Assembly (NCBI RefSeq): GCF_900215355.1
Contig: NZ_OBEA01000004.1
Span: forward strand, 1 to 64,000
Direction: 5' to 3'
Source: Pseudooceanicola antarcticus
Lineage (GTDB): Bacteria; Pseudomonadota; Alphaproteobacteria; Rhodobacterales; Rhodobacteraceae
Length of the DNA: 64,000 nt
The notes beneath the pieces are model-generated. The model saw only the letters and a list, made by a program, of their open reading frames with translations, ran no database searches and was not told the origin of the DNA. This document shows positions 1 through 9,631 of this stretch, one piece after another. The first letter of the stretch is position 1; every line of letters starts with the position of its first letter. Both the position numbers and the translations under genes were made by a program.

Positions 1-84
1 CTACTTCCGGATGCAGCGATCTATTTTCCATGACTTAGAAGATCTCATGCGGAAACTCAGGAAGCAAGATGTATCGTCACGGTA

Positions 85-120
85 GGTTTGGGCTCAGACC
101 AGACCTTCGCCGCGGCTACA
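85..120 (+). repeat. degenerate dispersed repeat, copy A
   Basis: Partial copy of a repeat seen several times in the first 3.4 kb. The shared core runs approximately GGGCT-GGACC-TTCGCTGCG. This copy reads TTTGGGCTCAGACCAGACC followed by TTCGCCGCGGC. It is the most diverged copy and lies outside any believable gene. Confidence 0.4.
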
Positions 121-264
121 CCATCAAAAGATTGTCCGTTGCAGCATTGAATTTCCGCTTCCTTCAGGTGCGCAGTTTGAAATTGCATCCGCAGCGAATG
201 GCAGCTCTCCGCCCTTAGTGTCGGCGCCTGGCGTCGTGATGCGTCTCGCACCAGTGTCGTGGAA

Positions 265-325
265 GGGCTGGTATAGGACGTTCGCTGCGCCTGACATGAG
301 CGGCGGCTTTGCGCAGACAGCAGCA
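265..325 (+). repeat. degenerate dispersed repeat, copy B
   Basis: Contains GGGCTGGTATAGGACG, then TTCGCTGCGCCTGACA, then GGCGGCTTTGCGCAGA. The last part matches the tail of copy D at 2113-2186 (GGCCGCTTAGCGCAGA), so the conserved unit is longer than the core and reaches about 60 bases. Confidence 0.5.
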
Positions 326-650
326 ACGCAGAGGAACTGATGAGGAATACAGGACGACAAGCGTTCAGCTCCCGCCGCCGTTAGCACATCGGTCTGAGCG
401 TCAAGTTCTTGGTCTGAAGCTGAAAAGCGCGCATGACCGATTAACGGTTCTATAAAGACAAGAACCTCCCAGAGCCCCAAACGTTTTGCCATAGGTTTTT
501 GGAGCGACTATCATTTTGTCGCTCGCGCATAGATTGAGCTTGGCAAAAGGTGACTTTTTCAACTAGCGTCCAAATAAACGCGAGTACAAATTGAGCATGA
601 AGTTACATACCTATAGCGGGATCGTACAAAGCGGGGCGGAGGATAAACAA

Positions 651-1205
651 GTGTCAACTGGGCAGCGGTCATCGGTTTTAGTGCTGTCATTTTTCTTGGC
701 GGCGACCACCACTCTGTTTCCTAATTTCAGTTCCGCTGGCACGTGCATCGGGTATGGGAAAAGTAAATATGGAGAAGCTAGCGTCGCTGACATTAAGCAG
801 TTCATATTTGAAGGGAGAGGACAGACCGCGTCCGGACGACTGCTGAATAATGGCGTGCGATATTTCTCAAATCCGATATCGCAGTTACTTTTGGGCGTGA
901 AGTCTATTGACGACAAAGAATTTGAAGTTGCCATCGCACATATTGACTTAGCTTCTTATTTGCTATGGGAAAGCAATCTCTGCTCACGGAGGGATCTTGA
1001 GTTTTTCATATTCGCCGCTCGAAAATTTGCTCTTGAGGAGGGTATTCTTTCCGGGTTTGACCGCCAAGTGTACCTCAATTTCACCACAGGTCTAACTAAC
1101 CCTTCGCGAGAGTTGCTCTCCCAAGATTTTCAAAAGATTCGGCAATGCCTAAATGGCACATCTATGGACTCAGATACTGGTGTCTTGGTTTTCGCTTCTT
1201 GTTAG
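651..1205 (+). CDS. orphan exported protein with four cysteines
   Basis: The product is 184 aa and I do not recognise its family. The GTG at 651 is chosen over upstream TTG 591 and ATG 597 because CGGAGG at 637-642 sits 8 bases before it, and because this start puts a signal peptide at the N-terminus: a hydrophobic run at residues about 9-23 and a likely cut near SSA-G (29/30). The predicted mature part has four Cys (near residues 32, 112, 168 and the C-terminal residue), which would suit two disulfides in the periplasm. Codon use is visibly less GC-rich than in the core genes, and the surroundings are IS fragments and repeats, so recent acquisition is likely. Function is unknown. Confidence 0.6.
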   Translation: MSTGQRSSVLVLSFFLAATTTLFPNFSSAGTCIGYGKSKYGEASVADIKQFIFEGRGQTASGRLLNNGVRYFSNPISQLLLGVKSIDDKEFEVAIAHIDLASYLLWESNLCSRRDLEFFIFAARKFALEEGILSGFDRQVYLNFTTGLTNPSRELLSQDFQKIRQCLNGTSMDSDTGVLVFASC

Positions 1206-1557
1206 AGAGGACAGCATAGCTTTAGGATCTGGACCCATTAGTCTGCTTGCAACTACCCTGTCGGCGTGAAACACGCTCTAGAACTGACCTCCGCCGCACC
1301 TTACGCTGATGTCCGTTTCGGGCTGAGAGCGGTCCTTCGCTGCGCCATGCGCCAGCGTCCGCTCTGGGCTGGGATCAGTCCCGCGCTGCGCCTGGCAGGG
1401 GTGGCGGCTATGCGCGGGTAGCGGGAATGGCGTTCGACAGGGGCAAGCCCGGTGCGGCTGGCGCTATCAGGCCAAAGCGGACATAGCGATGTCGCGTATG
1501 TCGAAGACCAGTCGGCCACTGCGCGCGGAGACATCGCGATCGCGCCAGACGCAACCC
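1206..1557. other. gene-free stretch between orphan genes
   Basis: Contains the tandem pair of dispersed-repeat units at 1308-1396. The minus-strand frame 1301-1594 is only a translation through these units and overlaps the 3' end of the small membrane gene at 1558-1800. No promoter or terminator is clear. Confidence 0.5.
1308..1396 (+). repeat. dispersed repeat, two units in tandem (copy C)
   Basis: Two units of about 43 bases (1308-1350 and 1353-1396) align end to end. Shared blocks are GTCCG, a GGGCTG block, GTCC and CGCTGCGCC. They match the cores of copies B, D and E. The region from 1440 to 1490 also carries related short words such as GGCCAAAGCGGACAT. Confidence 0.5.
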
Positions 1558-1800
1558 TTACTCCCCAAAAAACACGAAGATAATCCCAATGCAAAAAAAT
1601 GAAACGATCTGGAAGGCAAAGATCTTGGGGAATTTCTTTATCATATTGAGGCCAAGAGGATCACGGAAGGACAGGTAATCAAGGGTCGCCTGTCTATAGT
1701 CCTTCGAGCGGAAAAGGAAAAAAAGTGGCACCGAAAGCCACAGTGCAAGCGCCACAAGAAACGCTTTCGGTCCCAGAACTATAGCATCGTCAATTTGCAT
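1558..1800 (-). CDS. small inner-membrane protein, unknown
   Basis: An 80-aa protein with two hydrophobic segments, residues about 13-30 and 60-78, joined by a charged loop, so probably two membrane helices with the loop on one face. The internal ATG at 1800 is preferred to 1860 because AGAGG precedes it by 8 bases, and because the extra 20 residues of the longer form have no features. It stands alone, pointing toward the orphan exported gene. No family is recognised. Less GC-rich than core genes, consistent with an accessory origin. Confidence 0.55.
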   Translation of the reverse strand: MQIDDAIVLGPKAFLVALALWLSVPLFFLFRSKDYRQATLDYLSFRDPLGLNMIKKFPKIFAFQIVSFFCIGIIFVFFGE

Positions 1801-1860
1801 GGCGCAGACCTCTATCTGCGGTTTTCGACAACCGGATCGAAACCAAATAATAGTATCCAT

Positions 1861-2226
1861 CCCGGGTCACACGTCACGTAGATCGGCAGCGTGTTATGTC
1901 GGCTTGACCCAGACAAGATAACTCTAGCGGCTTTGTGTAAGGCATGTCCAGTTCGCGCGGATTTGAACTCTGCCCTCGAAAGAAGCCTGCACTACACTAC
2001 TCATCGAAAGTTTCGTTCGCGTTGCCGAGCGAGTCTGCCGACTCAAGTCACTTCAATCGTCTGCTATCCGCCCGTTGTGTCCAGGCCTGCGGACATGCTG
2101 CGACTGGCAGGAATGTCGCGGATGGGCTGGGACCGGCCATTCGCTGCGCCTGGCACAGATGGCCGCTTAGCGCAGAAGGCGGACATGGCAAGCGGGCTGT
2201 CTCGATTCGCGCGCCCAAGTACTTCC
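1861..2226. other. remnant region without an intact gene
   Basis: Two overlapping plus-strand frames run through here (1891-2418 and 1944-2564), but only the C-terminal part of the first shows protein similarity, to an IS5-type transposase from 2227 on. The rest holds dispersed-repeat copy D and otherwise unidentifiable sequence. Confidence 0.5.
2113..2186 (+). repeat. degenerate dispersed repeat, copy D
   Basis: The longest copy. It has GGGCTGGGACCGG, then CATTCGCTGCGCCTGGC, then GATGGCCGCTTAGCGCAG and ends with GGCGGACAT. It lies about 40 bases before the point where transposase similarity begins (2227). Confidence 0.55.
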
Positions 2227-2418
2227 GGACCCCACAAGACACTCTACAATCTTTGGAAGCGGTGGAGCGACAAGCGCCGATACAAGCAGCGCAATTGCAT
2301 CGAGATCGTGTTCGGCGGGCTCAAGGATTCGCGGCGGGTCGCCACGCGAAACGACAGGTGCCCCAAGGTCTTCCTCCCCGCGATCGTTCTCGCCGTTATC
2401 GTCATCTACTGGCTATAA
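2227..2418 (+). pseudogene. IS5-family transposase remnant, C-terminal, internally deleted
   Basis: The translation begins GPHKTLYNLWKRWSD, which in IS5-type transposases lies near residue 50. It then jumps directly to KRRYKQRNCIEIVFGGLKD and ends PAIVLAVIVIYWL, the usual C-terminus. The whole middle, which carries the two catalytic Asp residues, is missing; only the region of the last acidic residue (the Glu before FGGLKD) remains. It cannot be active. The reading frame is open through the fragment, so the deletion was in frame. It sits just upstream of the DUF805 gene. Confidence 0.8.
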
Positions 2419-2560
2419 TTCCTGAGCCCTGTGAATGTCCCGGCTTTCCCTCGTTAGAACTGGGAAATGCGGATATTGTCGATTGCCCTTTCGGAAAGAA
2501 CTGCTCTATTCTTCATTCATTGATCCGGATATCACGGACAGAGTTTTTGGGAGCGGAAAT

Positions 2561-3145
2561 TTGACGTTGATCGAGGCCGTAAAGGTTTGCCTGAGGAAAT
2601 ACTTTGTCTTCTCCGGGCGCGCTTCCCGGGCAGAGTTTTGGAAATTCGTCGTAGGGATCTTTCTGGCCTCTATCGTGGCCTCGGTCGCGAACGTGGTGTT
2701 CTTCGGGCCGTTGATCGAAACGAAGTTCGTCGTTCAGATGACGGCTGAAGGGGCCTCGGAGGGGTTCGTGGAGAACAGGAAATATGGTTCGGGACCGTTG
2801 AGCAACCTTCTGTCGATCGCCGTCTTAGTGCCATTTTTGGCAGTTGCGAACCGCCGACTTCACGATATCGGCCGGCCGGGCTGGCACCTTGTTGTGGCCT
2901 GGGCCATGGCATTTGCGCTGCTGGTCTTCACGCTCTTTGCCTTCAGGGTCGAGGTGCCGATCTCCGAGGCCGCGCAGGCGGCAATGCCCTCCGTCGGCGC
3001 AAGCATGTTGGTGCCGCAGCCTCCGGCGAACCTGTTCCTTGCGTCCTGGGTCGTGTCGCTAGGGGTCCTGGTTCTCAGCATCCTGTGGCTGGCAAGGCGT
3101 GGCGCGGCTGAAGACAACCAGTTCGGTCCCGCCCCACAGGTCTAG
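2561..3145 (+). CDS. DUF805 family membrane protein
   Basis: A 194-aa protein that opens with the DUF805 pattern: an amphipathic start (EAVKVCLRKYFVFSGRASR), then AEFWKF leading into helix 1, and the RRLHDIGRPGW motif at about residues 98-108. Four hydrophobic helices can be seen (near 29-48, 81-95, 107-129 and 160-180). The TTG at 2561 is chosen because GGGAG at 2549-2553 precedes it at good spacing and because family similarity starts exactly there; the upstream extension to 2435 has none. The function of DUF805 proteins is not established. The gene is bracketed by two transposase fragments, suggesting it moved as IS cargo or was caught between insertions. Confidence 0.8.
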   Translation: MTLIEAVKVCLRKYFVFSGRASRAEFWKFVVGIFLASIVASVANVVFFGPLIETKFVVQMTAEGASEGFVENRKYGSGPLSNLLSIAVLVPFLAVANRRLHDIGRPGWHLVVAWAMAFALLVFTLFAFRVEVPISEAAQAAMPSVGASMLVPQPPANLFLASWVVSLGVLVLSILWLARRGAAEDNQFGPAPQV

Positions 3146-3150
3146 GTGAT

Positions 3151-3270
3151 ATGTCTTATCACTTCTGGTTGAACGATGCGCAGATGGCGCGTCTGCAGCC
3201 CTACCTCCCGAAGTTCTATGGCAAGCCGCGCGTCGATGACTGGCGCGTGTCGAGTGGGATTATCTTGCGT
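3151..3270 (+). pseudogene. IS5-family transposase remnant, N-terminal
   Basis: Begins with an intact ATG five bases after the DUF805 stop. The translation, with FWLNDAQMARLQPYLPK and GKPRVDDWRVSSGIIL, is the N-terminal domain of IS5-type transposases. Similarity stops at about residue 40; beyond it the frame runs into dispersed-repeat copy E. No catalytic residues are present. It is not the missing half of the 2227-2418 fragment, because it lies downstream of it in the same orientation. Confidence 0.8.
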
Positions 3271-3297
3271 TGCTTTCGGCCCGGGATGCAGGCGCGT

Positions 3298-3330
3298 AGG
3301 GCTGGTACCGGGCATTCGCTGGTCAACGCG
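3298..3330 (+). repeat. degenerate dispersed repeat, copy E
   Basis: Reads AGGGCTGGTACCGGGCATTC then GCTGGTCAAC, closely matching the core of copy D. It begins about 30 bases after the point where transposase similarity ends. Confidence 0.45.
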
Positions 3331-3442
3331 CCCTGGTACATCTCGGGTTCAAGTATCGAGCGGATAGTGTCCCACGTACCAATTCAGCATGGGACACATC
3401 GGCGCTTAAGGCGCTGAATTATAATGATATTGTGATGAAATA

Positions 3443-3516
3443 TGGAGCGGGTAGCGGGAATCGAACCCGCGCGTTCAGCTTGGGAAGCTGACAGGCTACC
3501 ATTACATCATACCCGC
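3443..3516 (-). tRNA. tRNA-Gly (CCC)
   Basis: On the minus strand a 71-base cloverleaf followed by an encoded CCA. The acceptor stem GCGGGTA pairs with TACCCGC, the discriminator is T, the anticodon stem is TCAGC/GCTGA with loop TTCCCAA, giving anticodon CCC, and the T arm contains GGTTCGATTCC. All stems are intact. It marks the edge between the accessory patch on its left and core genes on its right; tRNA genes are common integration points, but I see no repeated 3' end of this tRNA at 1-3.4 kb. Confidence 0.93.
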
Positions 3517-3719
3517 CGCGCAATTCGTGAGCTATGCCAAGGCCGCCGACAGGTCAAGCCGAAAGCAGCGCGCGGGCCTGAGGGCGCGAGAGGGGCGCTG
3601 TCATACTCCCGGCATGCTCAGCGGGCGGCGGCCCAGTCTTTCAGCCCGCTGTGGATAGGCTGCGGGCCGTGCCGCCCCGCGCCCTTTGGACCGGGCGCGG
3701 GGTAAGTGCCCCGGTGGGC

Positions 3720-5768
3720 CTAGCCTCTCCGCCGCCTGCGGCCCCCGCGTCCGCCGCCATCTCCGCCGCCGGTGTTGAAACTGACCTCGGGGAGCGGCGC
3801 GATGCGGCGCAACTCGGGGAAGGGATCGCTGGCGTGGGGGATCGCATTGGCGGCGACGAAATGCGCCTGGAAGGCTGGCGCGATGGCGGTCTCGATTTTG
3901 GTGATGCGGCGCACGTTGGCTTCTATCGCCGCGCGCGCGGCAGTGTCGCAGAGCGCGATCCGCGCGCCGGTGCCCGCCGCATTGCCCGCCGAGGTGACCT
4001 TCTCGAGCGGAACATCGGGGATCATTCCCAGCACCATGGCATGTTTGGCCGAGATATGGGCGCCGAAGGCCCCGGCCAGAACCACGCGATCGACATGATC
4101 CACACCCATCTCGTCCATCAGCAGCCGGGCCCCGGCATAGAGCGCCGACTTGGCCAGCTGGATCGCCCGCACGTCGCCCTGGGTGACGGTGATCACCGGC
4201 CCACCCTCGGCGCTGCCGTCGTGCAGCAGGTAGGCATGGGTGCGCCCCTCGGGGCGCGAACGCGCGGTGCCGGTCTGTTCGGCAGACCCGATGAGGCCCG
4301 AGCCGTCCATCAGCCCCGCCATGCGCATCTCGGCCAGCGCCTCGATGATGCCAGAGCCGCAGATGCCGGTGACGCCCGAGGCGGCGGTGGCCTCGGCAAA
4401 GCCCGGATCGTCGGACCAGAGGTCGCAGCCGATGACGCGGAAGCGGGGCTCCTTGGTCACCGGGTCGATCTCGACCGACTCGATGGCCCCCGGCGCGGCG
4501 CGCTGGCCCGAGGAGATCTGCGCGCCCTCGAAGGCCGGCCCGGTCGGAGAGGAGCAGGCCAGGACCCGTGTCCTGTTGCCAAGCAGCAGCTCGGCATTGG
4601 TGCCCACGTCGATGATCAGCGCCAGGTCCTCGGAACGCTCGGGCGCCTCGGACAGGGCCACGGCGGCGGCATCGGCGCCCACGTGGCCGGCGATGCAGGG
4701 CAGCAGGTAGACCCGGGCGCGCGGGTTGATGGTGTCTAGGCCCAGCTTGGCCGCGGGCAGCGAAAGCGCCTCGGAGACCGCAAGGGCGAAGGGCGCCTGG
4801 CCCAGCTCGGTCGGATCGAGACCCAGCAGCAGGTGGTGCATCACCGGGTTGCAGACCACGACCACATCCAGCACCTGCTCGGGCGCAAGCCCGGCCTCGG
4901 CGATCAGCTCGGCGGCCAGGGTGGCGAGCGCCCGGCGCACCGCGTCGCGCATTTCCTCGGTGCCGCCGGGGTTCATCATCACGTAGGAGACCCGGCTCAT
5001 CAGGTCCTCGCCGAAGCGGATCTGGGGGTTCATCAGCCCGGACGAGGCCCGCACCTCGCCGGTGTCGAGGTCGGTCAGATGGGCGGCAATGGTGGTCGAG
5101 CCCAGGTCGACGGCCAGGCCGAAGATGCCGCCCTCGTGCAGGCCTGGCCAGAGCTGGAGGATGCGGGGTGCCGCCCCGGTGTGATCCCGGTGCAGGGCCA
5201 CGGTGACCTTCCAGCCGCCCTTGCGCAGCACCTGTTGCAGGCCGGCCAGCAGGCTCAGATCGGCGGTCACGCCTTCGATCCCCCATTGCGCCTGCAGCGC
5301 CTGCGACAGGCGCTCGAAATCGCCCGAGGGCTCGTGCATGTCCGGCTCGGCCACCTCGACATAGCAGAGCTTCACGGCGGGGTTCATGTGCAGCGCGCGG
5401 GTGTCGGCGCGCTTGCGGATGACCTGACGGTGGACCTGGCTCTCGGCGGGCACGTCGATGACCACATCGCCCTCGATGCAGGCCTGGCAGCCAAGGCGGC
5501 GGCCTTCCTTCAGACCCCGCACCCGGTCGTAGCGCTCTTCCACGGCGTTCCAGTCCGACAGCGCCTGGGGCTCGACATGCACGCCATGCTTGGGGAAGTC
5601 ACCGAAGGCGGGCGTGACCTGGCACTTCGAGCAGATGCCGCGTCCGCCGCAGACGGAATCGAGGTCGACCCCGAGCTTGCGCGCCGCCTGCAGCACGGGC
5701 GTGCCGCGGGGCACGCGGCCGCGCTTGCCGGAGGGGGTGAAGATGACGAGCGGGTCCTGGTCACTCAT
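3720..5768 (-). CDS. corrinoid-protein reductive activator (2Fe-2S + ASKHA, DUF4445)
   Basis: A 682-aa protein of the RACE/RamA-like group, which uses ATP and a 2Fe-2S centre to reduce the cobalt of corrinoid proteins used in methyl transfer. Residues 1-100 are a ferredoxin-like domain with Cys40, Cys46, Cys49 (CGGRGICSKC) and Cys94 as likely cluster ligands. The ASKHA ATPase starts near 215 with AVDLGSTTIA (Asp221). The C-terminus ends in an odd Gly/Arg-rich tail of about 18 residues. The start at 5768 has a GGAAAGG site; longer upstream frames have no similarity. No corrinoid protein or methyltransferase gene is in the window, so its partner must be elsewhere. Divergent from guaB across 433 bases. 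Confidence 0.85.
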   Translation of the reverse strand: MSDQDPLVIFTPSGKRGRVPRGTPVLQAARKLGVDLDSVCGGRGICSKCQVTPAFGDFPKHGVHVEPQALSDWNAVEERYDRVRGLKEGRRLGCQACIEGDVVIDVPAESQVHRQVIRKRADTRALHMNPAVKLCYVEVAEPDMHEPSGDFERLSQALQAQWGIEGVTADLSLLAGLQQVLRKGGWKVTVALHRDHTGAAPRILQLWPGLHEGGIFGLAVDLGSTTIAAHLTDLDTGEVRASSGLMNPQIRFGEDLMSRVSYVMMNPGGTEEMRDAVRRALATLAAELIAEAGLAPEQVLDVVVVCNPVMHHLLLGLDPTELGQAPFALAVSEALSLPAAKLGLDTINPRARVYLLPCIAGHVGADAAAVALSEAPERSEDLALIIDVGTNAELLLGNRTRVLACSSPTGPAFEGAQISSGQRAAPGAIESVEIDPVTKEPRFRVIGCDLWSDDPGFAEATAASGVTGICGSGIIEALAEMRMAGLMDGSGLIGSAEQTGTARSRPEGRTHAYLLHDGSAEGGPVITVTQGDVRAIQLAKSALYAGARLLMDEMGVDHVDRVVLAGAFGAHISAKHAMVLGMIPDVPLEKVTSAGNAAGTGARIALCDTAARAAIEANVRRITKIETAIAPAFQAHFVAANAIPHASDPFPELRRIAPLPEVSFNTGGGDGGGRGGRRRRRG

Positions 5769-7650
<1,882 letters not shown>

Positions 7651-7675
7651 TCCCTTCGCGGATGAAAGCGCATTC

Positions 7676-7702
7676 GGGCGGTCTTGCGGGGCCGCCCTTT
7701 TT
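7676..7702 (+). terminator. rho-independent terminator after guaB
   Basis: GGGCGG (7676-7681) pairs with CCGCCC (7692-7697), followed by TTTTTC. It lies 26 bases after the guaB stop. Confidence 0.75.
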
Positions 7703-7819
7703 CTTGCGGCTTTTCCAGCCGGGGCAGGGGGTTGCGCCCCCGATCCTCCGCCTCGCAGGGCCCTTGCATGGCCGTGGCGAAAGGGGCATCAGGAGAAAAC
7801 GCAATCCGGGGAGGCAGGC

Positions 7820-8527
7820 GTGACAGGCTCCACTTTCGCCGATGGAACGGCCGCGACACGCAGGCAGCCGGTCGAACTGGTGATCTTCGACTTCGACGGG
7901 GTGCTGGTGGACAGCGAGGTGATCAGCGCGCGGATGCTGGTGGCCGAGTTGGCCCTGCACGGCATCGAGGTTGACCTGGCCTATATCGCGCGGCACTTCC
8001 TTGGCCGCTCCTACCCCGTGGTGCTGGCGCAGATCCGCGCCGAATTCGGCATAGAGCTGCCCGATGGTTTCGAGGCCGCCTACCGCGCCCGCCTGCTTGC
8101 CGCCTTCGAGGCCGAGCTGCGCGTCATGCCCGGCGTGGTCCCGGTGCTGGAGAGCCTGCGCGTGCCCTTTTGCATCGCCACCTCCTCGTCCGAGCCGCGG
8201 CTCAAGCGCTCGATGGAGATCGCCGGTCTGACCGCTCACTTCGGGCCACGCTACACCACCGCCTCGGAGGTGGCCCGCGGCAAGCCCGCGCCGGATCTCT
8301 TCCTGCGTGCCGCCGAGAAGGCGGGGGTCCCGCCCGAGGCCTGCCTGGTGATCGAGGACAGCCTTCCGGGCATACGCGCCGCCCGCACGGCGGGCATGGA
8401 GGTCTGGCATTTCCGGGGGGGCAGCCATCTCGACGGGCTCGATCTAACCACCGAGCTGCGGCTGGCGCCCAAGATGATCTTTGCAGATTTCGCCCGGATG
8501 CCGCATCTTGCTCCGGATCTATTCTAG
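7820..8527 (+). CDS. HAD-family phosphatase (beta-PGM-like)
   Basis: A 235-aa HAD-IA hydrolase. Motif I is FDFDGVLVDS (nucleophile Asp24, Asp26), motif II ATSSSEP, motif III GKPAPD and motif IV EDSLPG. The cap placed between motifs I and II is of the beta-phosphoglucomutase type, so the likely substrate is a sugar phosphate. The start is GTG with GGGGAGG five bases upstream. It is the first gene of the polyol locus, 15 bases before the SorC regulator, so it probably removes phosphate from a sugar or polyol phosphate made in this pathway; the substrate is inferred from position only. Confidence 0.85.
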   Translation: MTGSTFADGTAATRRQPVELVIFDFDGVLVDSEVISARMLVAELALHGIEVDLAYIARHFLGRSYPVVLAQIRAEFGIELPDGFEAAYRARLLAAFEAELRVMPGVVPVLESLRVPFCIATSSSEPRLKRSMEIAGLTAHFGPRYTTASEVARGKPAPDLFLRAAEKAGVPPEACLVIEDSLPGIRAARTAGMEVWHFRGGSHLDGLDLTTELRLAPKMIFADFARMPHLAPDLF

Positions 8528-8542
8528 GAAGCACGGTACGAC

Positions 8543-9499
8543 ATGGCAGCAGGCAACGGCGACGAGGATCGGGGACGCAAGGATGACGCGGCTCGGGCGG
8601 CATGGCTCTACTACGTGGGGGGCATGCGCCAGGACCGGATCGCGGAGGAGCTGGGGATCTCGCGCCAGGGGGCGCAACGCCTGGTCGCCCGCGCGGCGCA
8701 GGAAGGCATGATCCGGGTCCGCATCGAACACCCCATCGCCGCCTGCCAGCAACTGGGCCGCGACCTGTCGCGGCGCTACGGGCTGGAGATGGTGCGGATC
8801 GCCCCCAGCCTGCGCGGCTCGGGCGATGCGCTGAAGGCCATCACGCCGGTGGCGGCGGGTTACCTGGAAAGCTTCTTTGCCAGCTCTGAACCCCAGGTGG
8901 TGGGGTTGGGCACCGGGCGGACCCTGAAGGCCGTGGCCGACGAGATGCAGGCGCTGGATGGTTCGGCGCACAAGCTGGTCTCTCTAATCGGCAACGTGGC
9001 CCCCGACGGCTCTGCCAGCTTCTACGAGGTGGTCATGCGATTCGCCGATCGCACCAAGGCGGCGCATTACCCGATGTCGGTGCCGGTCATGGCGCGCGAT
9101 GATGACGAGCTGGCGCTCTATCAATCCTTGCCGCACGTGCGAAGTGCGCGCGAGCTGGCCAAGACCGCCGACACGGTGATCGTCGGCATCGGCCAGATCG
9201 AGGACGATGCCCCTCTTTTCGTTGACGGTTTCATCACCTCCGAGGAACTCTCGAGCCTGCGTGCCGCCGGCGCGGCGGGTGAGATCTGCGGCCATGTCTT
9301 CAACGAGGAGGGTCAGTACCTGGACCACCCGGTGAACCGCATGATGGTCGGGGTGCGGGTGCCCGTGACCCAGGGCCGGACCCTCTGCATCGCGGGCGGA
9401 GCCAGCAAGATCAAGCCCTTGCGGGGGGCTCTGACCGGCGGCCTGCTCTCGGGGCTGATCACCGACGAGGACACTGCCGCCGCCCTCCTGGCAGACTAG
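8543..9499 (+). CDS. SorC-family sugar-binding transcriptional regulator
   Basis: A 318-aa regulator. A helix-turn-helix at about residues 17-55 (GGMRQDRIAEELGISRQGAQ) is followed by the SorC effector domain, which is related to sugar-phosphate isomerases, with VGLGTGRTL and the C-terminal AGGASKIKPLRGAL. Proteins of this type control polyol and sugar operons by binding a phosphorylated sugar. It sits between the HAD phosphatase and smoE on the same strand and is the obvious candidate to control the smoEFGK-mtlK operon, with a promoter at 9541-9571. Confidence 0.9.
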   Translation: MAAGNGDEDRGRKDDAARAAWLYYVGGMRQDRIAEELGISRQGAQRLVARAAQEGMIRVRIEHPIAACQQLGRDLSRRYGLEMVRIAPSLRGSGDALKAITPVAAGYLESFFASSEPQVVGLGTGRTLKAVADEMQALDGSAHKLVSLIGNVAPDGSASFYEVVMRFADRTKAAHYPMSVPVMARDDDELALYQSLPHVRSARELAKTADTVIVGIGQIEDDAPLFVDGFITSEELSSLRAAGAAGEICGHVFNEEGQYLDHPVNRMMVGVRVPVTQGRTLCIAGGASKIKPLRGALTGGLLSGLITDEDTAAALLAD

Positions 9500-9540
9500 G
9501 CCAGGCCGCGCTCTCTCTGCACTGCAGCGTTAAAACTCTA

Positions 9541-9598
9541 TTGACTTGTCGTGTGGCTTGGTGTGGGTAATGGCTCATGACTTGGGCAGTTGCTCACG
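9541..9598 (+). promoter_or_regulatory. candidate smoE promoter and operator
   Basis: TTGACT (9541-9546) is a good -35 box; GGTAAT (9566-9571) is the best -10, with a 19-base gap. Downstream, GCTCATG (9573-9579) and GCTCACG (9592-9598) form a direct repeat with starts 19 bases apart, a possible site for the SorC regulator. The -35 box begins 42 bases after the regulator's stop. Confidence 0.4.
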
Positions 9599-9631
9599 CA
9601 CTGTCTGGTTGTGACCAAGGGAGGACATTTC

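Larger units (their letters stand above)
1..650. other. gene-free stretch with repeat fragments
   Basis: No reading frame here looks like a gene. The two minus-strand frames (57-326 and 124-492) lack a good ribosome site, and their translations run through copies of a dispersed repeat. The stretch holds two degenerate repeat copies (near 85-120 and 265-325) and, at its right end, the leader of the exported protein gene that starts at 651. Base composition is mixed and less GC-rich than the window's core. Confidence 0.5.

Noticed and set aside
124..492. Minus-strand frame of 122 residues at the left edge
   Set aside because: No ribosome site, no recognisable domain, and its middle is a translation of dispersed-repeat copy B.
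1301..1594. Minus-strand frame of 97 residues
   Set aside because: It translates the tandem repeat units and overlaps the better-supported small membrane gene.
3443..3516. tRNA-Gly as an attachment site for an integrated island at 1-3.4 kb
   Set aside because: I found no duplicate of the tRNA 3' end and no integrase gene in the patch.
3651..4739. Plus-strand frame of 362 residues opposite the corrinoid activator
   Set aside because: Antisense shadow of a clear gene in GC-rich DNA; composition dominated by Arg, Gly and Ala without domain patterns.
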